From NCBI GenBank assembly GCA_945492935.1, contig CALYVE010000137.1:1-5550 (forward strand): 5,550 bases of DNA, written 5' to 3'. The position numbers were made by a program, and so were the translations under genes. Positions 5,504-5,550 of the stretch are shown here, piece by piece. Origin of the DNA: an uncultured Lachnospiraceae bacterium (GTDB taxonomy: Bacteria; Bacillota; Clostridia; Lachnospirales; Lachnospiraceae). Below the pieces are notes generated by a model. That model was not told the DNA's origin. It saw only the letters and a list, made by a program, of their open reading frames with translations, and made no database searches. The number at the start of each line of letters is the position of its first letter. Position 1 is the first letter of the stretch.

Positions 5504-5550
5504 TCCTCGATAGCTCAATGGTAGAGCACTCGGCTGTTAACCGAGTTGTT
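5504..5550 (+). tRNA. tRNA-Asn, anticodon GUU, truncated by the right edge
   Basis: The 5' portion is visible: acceptor strand TCCTCGA (5504-5510), T8 and A9, D arm GCTC-AATGGTA-GAGC (5513-5527), anticodon stem CTCGG/CCGAG with loop CTGTTAA (5529-5545), anticodon GTT at 5536-5538, then the start of the variable region. The T arm and 3' acceptor strand fall outside the window. Further tRNAs may follow. Confidence 0.93.

Noticed and set aside
5340..5550. tRNA genes as a phage or island integration site
   Set aside because: No integrase, no direct repeat of a tRNA 3' end and no mobile-element gene is visible in the window.

Overview
The window looks like chromosome from a low-GC Gram-positive of the Clostridia, most plausibly Lachnospiraceae. 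The basis is AT-rich coding sequence, strong AGGAGG-type ribosome binding sites 5-9 nt before every start, sigma-A promoters close to consensus, tRNA genes without an encoded CCA, and a two-subunit Fe-S hydro-lyase. This placement rests on style and protein resemblance, not on a search. All genes are on the + strand.

Layout: (1) 2-508 is the 3' part of the beta subunit of an oxygen-sensitive Fe-S hydro-lyase (class I fumarase / tartrate dehydratase type), cut by the left edge. (2) 574-2310 encodes an unassigned 578-residue protein with three N-terminal membrane segments and a large, beta-rich, probably extracytoplasmic domain. (3) 2311-2458 is a dense control region. It holds an inverted repeat across the preceding stop codon, a long terminator hairpin, a near-perfect promoter built into the 5' arm of that hairpin, palindromes overlapping the -10 box, and a small leader hairpin. 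(4) 2459-5212 is a four-gene operon: a YtrA-type GntR regulator, an ABC ATPase, and two different six-helix ABC-2 permeases, with overlapping ends (4 bp and 16 bp). (5) 5213-5550 holds two tRNA genes, Ser(GCU) and Asn(GUU, cut by the right edge), each with its own strong promoter.

How the parts work together: the GntR protein most likely represses its own promoter through the palindromes at 2348-2391 and so controls the ABC transporter. In related systems (B. subtilis Ytr, BcrAB-like transporters) such operons respond to cell-envelope stress or peptide antibiotics; the substrate here cannot be read from sequence. The hydro-lyase and the three-helix protein lie upstream and appear to be insulated from the ABC operon by the terminator.

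No mobile element, CRISPR array or clearly new system is visible. The most interesting items are the interleaved terminator/promoter/operator, a similar terminator/promoter overlap between the two tRNAs, and the uncharacterised membrane protein with recurrent beta-hairpin units and a CxxCxxxC motif.
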